The notes beneath the pieces were generated by a model. The model did not search any database. It was not told the origin of the DNA and was given only the letters and a program-made list of their open reading frames with translations. 64,000 nucleotides of DNA from Apodospora peruviana (lineage: Eukaryota; Ascomycota; Sordariomycetes; Sordariales; Lasiosphaeriaceae), in the NCBI GenBank assembly GCA_033439685.1, contig JAUEDM010000001.1, positions 2,790,001 to 2,854,000 on the forward strand, in the 5' to 3' direction. Shown here one piece after another: positions 57,929-64,000 of this stretch; the stretch's first letter is position 1; each line of letters begins with the position of its first letter. A program made the translations under genes and the position numbers.

Positions 57929-59319
57929 AGAAGGAAGGCGTGAAGTAACGGTGGTTGTGGGAAATCGCTAGCTCATGATGATTGCTCAAGTTGGACTTGG
58001 GCAAGGATTTCCAAGTGAGGTGAGGTATCTTGGGAGAGGGGTGGATATACACCTATGACGAAGAGTGCACGGGGGATTTTCTGGTTTGAGCAGAACGTGA
58101 CGGCCCGAAAAAGAGACTGCAATGCAAGGAAAGGCCTCAACGCTCAGAGACCCGGAAAGAGGAGTCTGTCGCAATAGGGGATACACACGGCAGCCTTGGT
58201 TGACAAAGCGGCTCGAGGGAAAACCTTTCAAGCCAAGATCTCTCTCCTCTCTGTATGTTTTTGGTTCCCCTCTTCGGAACGCACAGCACCCTTGATGCTT
58301 GCCATGTGGTCGTCGGGGATGAGAGGGTGGGGGAAGTCGACTCCGACCGCAATCAACGCGCAGTTGCCCAATTCCAAGTCCCAAGATCGGGTCGGACGGA
58401 CGGGAGGGGGTGAGCGGAGAGATCAGGGTAGTTTCCAGTGCTCAGTCAGCGAGTCAGGCTGCTCAGGTTGATAGCCTCTTCCGGGCCAGCACCCGCTGTC
58501 GCCGCAAATCCTGGTAACATGGTTGGATTTTGCATGTGCAAATGAAATATTGATGCGGCATATACGCAGACTGATGCACCCATAATAGCGTGCCACAGCG
58601 AAGCAACCCAGGGCTCGCGATGGAGCTTCCGGTGGGCGGAGTTCAACGCTTGGATAGTACTGCGCTGCGACGACGGAGACTCGTCCACTTGCGATGACGG
58701 CGCTAGCCTGAGTCAACGCATGGCATTGCGTAGGTACGTACAGCAACTTGAGGGTCGACCAGCCAGCCAGCCAGCCATGGGACCGGGAGTTTGGCATGGA
58801 CAACTGAGCTGAACCAACAAAAACCAAGTTTATCGTCGTCTCCATGTTTCAACCGACCCACAGTGAAGCAAGATACCACAGACGCCGGTTCGGCTCCATG
58901 CTGCTAGTTCTTCCATTGACTGCCACCACGTCGGGAAAAGTAGGGGTGGGTAGATGTCCCGGGTCAGGGCTCAGTGGACACTATGACAGGCCAGCTTTGG
59001 CTGATGTGACTTTGAAGTTTTGAAGTTTTGAACAGAGCTGCGGAGGTTTGGGGCTTGGGAGAAAATGCTGGAAGCGATCAGGCAATGGAATTGTGGCTAA
59101 AATGATGCCGCCCGAGCCCTGAGTCTTCTGGAAGCCCAAGCAGAAGCAGGTTGCAATACGGATAAAGCGATGGAAGCTGTACCGAAGAAACATGCCGGCG
59201 CACTTGCAGCGAACAGTCATGTCCCGGGCTGGACTGTGAAACGAAATCATACTGCGCGCGCGCTTTGGCCATGGGAGTGTGAAGAATGACGGGAGAAGCA
59301 ATGCCGGATTGCAACGTAC

Positions 59320-59444
59320 CTTGACGACATCATGGCCTGGGTCGCTCTCCTGAGCAGGTCGAACCCGCCCGTGCCAGCACCCCCGGAAACAGAGGGTGCA
59401 GCAGGAGCAGGAGCAGCAGCGGTAGGCTCGGCGGTGCCCGACAT
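59320..59444 (-). CDS. sch9: Possible remote first exon of SCH9
   Basis: An ATG at 59444 in good context opens MSGTAEPTAAAPAP, an Ala/Pro-rich run, then GGFDLLRRATQAMMSS, and reaches a GTACGT donor at 59319. Spliced to an acceptor TTGCGCAG ending at 57828 it continues in frame as SRSVAAAEEDGVDQFGYDTPRSG, giving a 936-aa protein. The intron would be 1.49 kb, long for this genome. The frame match has a one-in-three chance of being fortuitous. Alternatively it is a separate small gene or a leader ORF. Confidence 0.4.
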
Positions 59445-62400
59445 TCTGTCTTGCTCGACGAAAGCACCGTGAATGTCAGGCGGAAATGGGAAAAAGGCCG
59501 GCTCGGACCGGTTCGGCGCGGTAGAAAGCCAGGGCTGCTCTGTCGTCGTCACAAAAGTCTTGTTGTCGATCGATCGGTCGGTCGGTCGGGAAGTCAGTCG
59601 AAGGGCCGATCGTTGCAAAGAATGCACAGAATGCTAGAATTAGAGTGGCGTGCTCTGTCCGAAAGGCGATGGGTGGCCGTCAGTCAGGCGTTTTGTACAT
59701 TTGTTGGAGAATGAGTCGATGAAAAGGTCCCAATCGCCGCGGGGTCGAAATAGGATTTGTGCTTGGTTTGGTCTTTGGAGGGGTGCATATCCGGGGGAGC
59801 TCGAGGTCTTCAACAGAGCCTGGGCTGAGGGGAAGGCGATGGTCCAAAGGTCGAAAGCGCCTACCGTGAATTTGACAAGAGTTGGTCGCCTGGTTTCCAG
59901 GTTCCTCCACCGACTTGGGAATCCTCCAAGCAATGTGCGCCACTTTTCACACCTAGGAGTGCTAGGTCCTGCCCACCTCAGTGCCGCCCTGCCATGGCCC
60001 ACTGCCACTCAGCTGCCACTTGCCAGCGCCCAAAAAGGCGCCGCTCCACGCTGAATCTGATTGACGCCGTCCACAGTGCCGAAGCAACTCCTACGGTGCT
60101 CGTTGTGGGGCCTGAGGTTAATGACTGCCGAGAGCTGCCGAATCGTGGATAACAGCGGGTTGCTTGTGCCCGTGACAGCAATTCAAGACTCGTCCGGTTG
60201 ATGGTAACCAGCTTACGATAGCCGCCAGCGCAGACAGGCGATTGACGATGCTGACAGGAAAGGACACGAAGTGTAAGGTAGGTAGGTATTCGAATATGCT
60301 CGGGTTCCGATGTAGCGAAAGATTAGAGGTAAGGCTCGCGGGTATCAGATCAGCTCTTCAGTTGGTCGTGCCTCGGCTGAGCCTCTGTTGCCTGTCTCGT
60401 CGGCCAATCTGAGGTCAAAAATGCAGTTGATCGGGGGCAGTTTCAACCGAAAGGTGCAGAAGCAGCGACACCAGTCGCAGGCGCAAAAACAACACCGGCT
60501 GCAAAAGGGTTATGCCCTATCTATGTACCTTTACGGATATCTGCCCGAGCTGCCTCAGATTCGGGCAACAGCCTAACGGCCGAGCGGCTTGGGCAAATCG
60601 ACGATTTATTGGAAATGACAGGTCCGACAGCTCAGACCAGTTTCGGACCATAGACAACTAAAGGTACCTAATAATCGACATGACTGGTGCAGACCAAGCT
60701 GAAATGCTGCTTTCTGGCTGGTTGGCTCGGCCCTTCGAGACCAAAAAGGACCAGTCGCCCATGGCCCCAAGAGTCGATGAATACGATGCTTGTCTTCTTG
60801 GACAGGAGAGAGGGGTTCGAGCGGGCAGAACACCTCAGCAGCGCAACCAGCAATCTATTCACACGTCTTGCCCGGGCCAATGTCGAATGCAACACGACCA
60901 CATCTTCAGGCCCGACGCTATGCCTGCTAAGGTTGAATAGACGTCTGGTAAGGGCGCTGCATGTTGAACAAGGCCGCAATAGGAATGCAAGTTTCGACGC
61001 CGTCCGTCTTAGGTTCCCATATTCCTATTTTTAATTGTGAGGGGGCACGGCAAACATTCTACACGTGTAAGGTCCATACCAACCCTTAGCTATTGGGTGT
61101 GTTCCCAAATCGCCGGGTCCAGACTGTCTTTGGGTTAGGCACAAATATGAGTCCAAATAATCGTATAATACTGCACGGAGTGCCTCCGGTCTTACTTCAG
61201 TGTCGCCTCGGCTCCAGTCCGAAAGCGTCAACTACGCCGGTTGAGGTTGGTGAGACCGTGGCACAGCTTCCACGGGATCCCTTTCCGGACCTAAGCCAAG
61301 CCGTAACAACTGTCGTGGGCCAGTGTCAATTTGGCATTCGTTGGGTCTGTCGAGGTTGTGATGGCCCCCAAACGGAGTGCCAGATGGGGTGTATGAATCC
61401 CGTCGTGGTGCAGGAATCATTCCTTGATATTGGCGAGGTAGAAGCGACCACGGATCCTTTTACACATGTAGTTGTCGTTGAGCTACGAATAAGTGCCTTG
61501 GGCATTGTCCAGCGAGGTGGCTTTTGGCTCCCGCTGTTGCTCGTAAGGTCAGCATGCAACATGATCAATATAAGGTACCGACCGCGTCTGTTCGATATCT
61601 GAGTCCGAATGTCAGCATACCAGCCTCCTCACCATTTCGACGACAGCGCTGATGGTCGGGTCAATGCAGGCCGTATCTTGCTTCAGCTGGTAACAAAAGA
61701 CAAGGCGGTGAGACGGTGCGATAAAGTGGTCGGGTCATACATCTCACCCCCATTGCAGGTCATCCAAAGGTGTCTTGGAAAGCAGCCTCCAGAGACACGG
61801 CAACTCTCATGGCTGGCTGGGCATTGCCGTGCCAGACGAGATGGGATGTGCCGTCTCCGTGTGGTAGTGAATGGCCAGGCACCTCCAACTGATATGCTGT
61901 TGATTGGATCCGACACGAGGTCGCGATCAGACTTTGGAAGATGTCGACCAGTCGTGGCAAGGCGTGGGCGGGGTTTATACCAATAGTCGCGGATTAATCA
62001 GACTGTCACGATGTCTGTTCTTGACGTACACTCCAAGCTAGTAAGGTGGGTGACACGGTTCTTCTCGATTTCTGTTGGATGCCCGGACAGAGCCACCTCA
62101 GGCTGCCAAGGCAGTGCGATGTGCGAGGAAGGAGGTGCAAGATGCAAGGTGCAAGGTACTTGCTGCTTTGATGGATGGAACCGGGTGATGAACCACCGTG
62201 CCTGCTAAATTCTGTAAACCTAACGTTTAGTCTTGCAGTTTTGGGGGCAAGTGCTCTGTGAGTGTGGCCCAGCCTAGCTGTACGGACCTTGATGGGAACT
62301 TACGTGATACGGAACACAATACGGAGTATTCCGTACAAATTGAAAGGACATGCCACTACCGAACATCCGACTCCCACGACGACGTCTCCGGATTAAGGAG

Positions 62401-64000
62401 ACGGATACCTCTCCTACAATAATCACCGAGGTGTGTATGCAAGTCATACGGCCTGGCCTGACTTCAAGCTTACTTGCAGGATACCATATACCATTACCAC
62501 TCTAAAAGGTTGATGGTGTGTGCAAGTCTGTACGGATTACCTTACGCTGCAATCTATGCGATTTCTGTGTAGCACCAACCGCATTCATTTAACCCGACAG
62601 CCGCAGCGTCTCTCGGAACACAACTGCAATACTGCCGAGTTCGTCCTGTCATTTGCATTTCTTATTTCCCCGGCTAGATCATTGTAAGGTAGAGTTGCTA
62701 CTACCTCGCGATATCCCGCCGGTAACACCTTCTAGGTGGCACACGAACGCATGCATGGAAGGAACCAAGAAGCATCACAATTCCAATGGAAGCGATGCTC
62801 CCCGCTGCCTTACACTGCCTACGACCCGATCCGCCGGATCTGCGTACCCATCTTCCCTCCCCATTCTGCCTCAAGACGTGTATTTCTCTCTTCTCTGCTC
62901 CTTTTCAGCCTTTCGGGAACTACAACTACATACCGAAAGTGCCGTCTGCCGTCCCATGTCACACGCAAAAACAAAATGAGCGGTACTAGATAGAGAACAG
63001 AGCTCATCTGCCCCTGTCATTGTTCGTCAAGGAGGCAATGGCATCAAAGCTCAGGTAGCCACCGGGTTTCTAACTAACGGTCTTCTGGAATCGTTTTCTT
63101 GCCGAGACCAGCCGCTTTCTCCCGGTACATGGCAGTTGAAACCCCGAACATCTGAATCCCCTCGCAGCGGATATAGCATTGGTGACGTGCCGAACACCCC
63201 TACTATGGCCGCATCATCTCGGTTGATACAACATATCTCATCATGTCTATCAGACTGAGGGGAAGGCCCGATACGCCAGATACGCGCGTTCGCTTCCTAG
63301 GTATGAGGTTTGCCTGGATAAGGTAGCTCCCGTAGTACGTGTACGGTAAGTTAGCTACTTACCTAGGCAGGTCGGTAGACAGATAACGGCCGAGTGGCTG
63401 AGAAGGCCCCGTTAATTTTTTTCTCATTCACGCCCGTGGTGTATATTCTTGACGATCTGTTGCCGATTCATTTGTGTATCTCTGCAAAGTGTATCGATAG
63501 ACGTTAGACCCCCTAGTTCAAGACCGGCACATGACGGGATCTGCTGTAACTACGTAGCTCATTTCGATGATGTCAAGTCCATTGAATGTGATTTAGCTCG
63601 CAAGAACCAACACAATTCAACATATCTGAATTATTGCCTTGTGATGTACAGTCTCTCTTTACGCTTGTTGCCCCAATGATGATACCGCGCACCTCGAGGT
63701 AAGATAAAGCTGTGCCCAGCTGCCTTTTTCGTTCCAATAAACCCGATATCTAGGATTGAACCGGTGTGACATCTCCATTGGCCGTTTGAACCATCAAGGC
63801 AACCTGGGGGCGTCGCACCGTATGTTCATAAATTGTCAATGAACTTGGAAAGTTTAAGTGAGAGGGAGCATGCCTCACAGAGCTTTTTGTCTGTTCCCAA
63901 TGCTCACTGTTCCGCGAAAGACAAACGCCAACTCCTACTCCCAGAGATCTCAATACAAGTGATACCATGCAAGACGGCGAGATTCCGCTCAATGACTTAA
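59445..64000. other. Gene-poor right end of the window
   Basis: About 4.5 kb without a supported gene. Frames at 60687-61034, 61093-61602, 61232-61420 (minus) and 61609-61986 show no motif. A tRNA-like GGCCGAGTGGCTGAGAAGGCC lies near 63388 but does not form a complete tRNA. A forward ATG at 63968 (MQDGEIPLNDL) in reasonable context could start a gene beyond the edge. TACCTAGG-type motifs recur near 63295 and 63360. Confidence 0.4.

Noticed and set aside
61093..61602. 169-codon plus-strand frame in the right-hand gene-poor region
   Set aside because: No recognised domain, and the opposite strand has comparable open frames. Neither is convincing.
63388..63410. tRNA-like GGCCGAGTGGCTGAGAAGGCC
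   Set aside because: Only a D-arm-like piece; I find no matching acceptor, anticodon or T arm.

Overview
The window is nuclear DNA of a filamentous ascomycete, most likely a Sordariomycete. The evidence is many short introns (about 50-150 bp) with GTAAGT-like donors and fungal branch/acceptor signals, intergenic spacers of 0.2-3 kb, genes on both strands without operons, and a gene set (ADE2, SEC9, SCH9, PSK1, PTC7, HPM1, DHR2, SDHAF3, ATP14) typical of Pezizomycotina. I joined exons by hand; every gene model given as spliced keeps one open frame from start to stop.

Layout. 1-1168: 5' part of a GTPBP1-like GTPase, cut by the window edge. 2.7-12.6 kb: SEC9 (t-SNARE), a DHR2-like helicase, the SDH assembly factor SDHAF3/ACN9, and a large NLR with patatin, NB-ARC and degenerate C-terminal repeats. 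13.5-15.5 kb: a Baeyer-Villiger-type monooxygenase. 17-27.7 kb: HPM1, a Ser/Thr-rich GPI protein, PTC7, SDH2 and an unknown secreted protein. 30 kb: a small secreted Cys-rich protein with a duplicated motif. 32-42 kb: ADE2, DUS4, a CTD-kinase cyclin and PRP4. 43.5-45.2 kb: the S6K-like kinase PSK1. 46.2-47.5 kb: a decayed fructosamine-kinase-family gene with five frameshifts. 50.4-53.6 kb: a DOMON-cytochrome b561 protein and ATP14. 55-59.4 kb: SCH9, possibly with a remote first exon. 59.5-64 kb: no supported gene.

The most interesting point is that SEC9 and a patatin/NB-ARC NLR lie about 4 kb apart. In Neurospora crassa the linked sec-9 / plp-1 pair, and in Podospora the related het-z / sec9 pair, form an allorecognition system: the NLR monitors the essential SNARE and kills cells that fuse with an incompatible partner. 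This window appears to hold such a locus, with two housekeeping genes between the partners and an NLR carrying unusual C-terminal repeats. Other genes worth noting are two TOR-pathway AGC kinases (PSK1, SCH9), four nuclear genes for mitochondrial proteins (SDHAF3, PTC7, SDH2, ATP14), a GC-AG intron in DUS4 and a coding minisatellite in the ADE2 linker.
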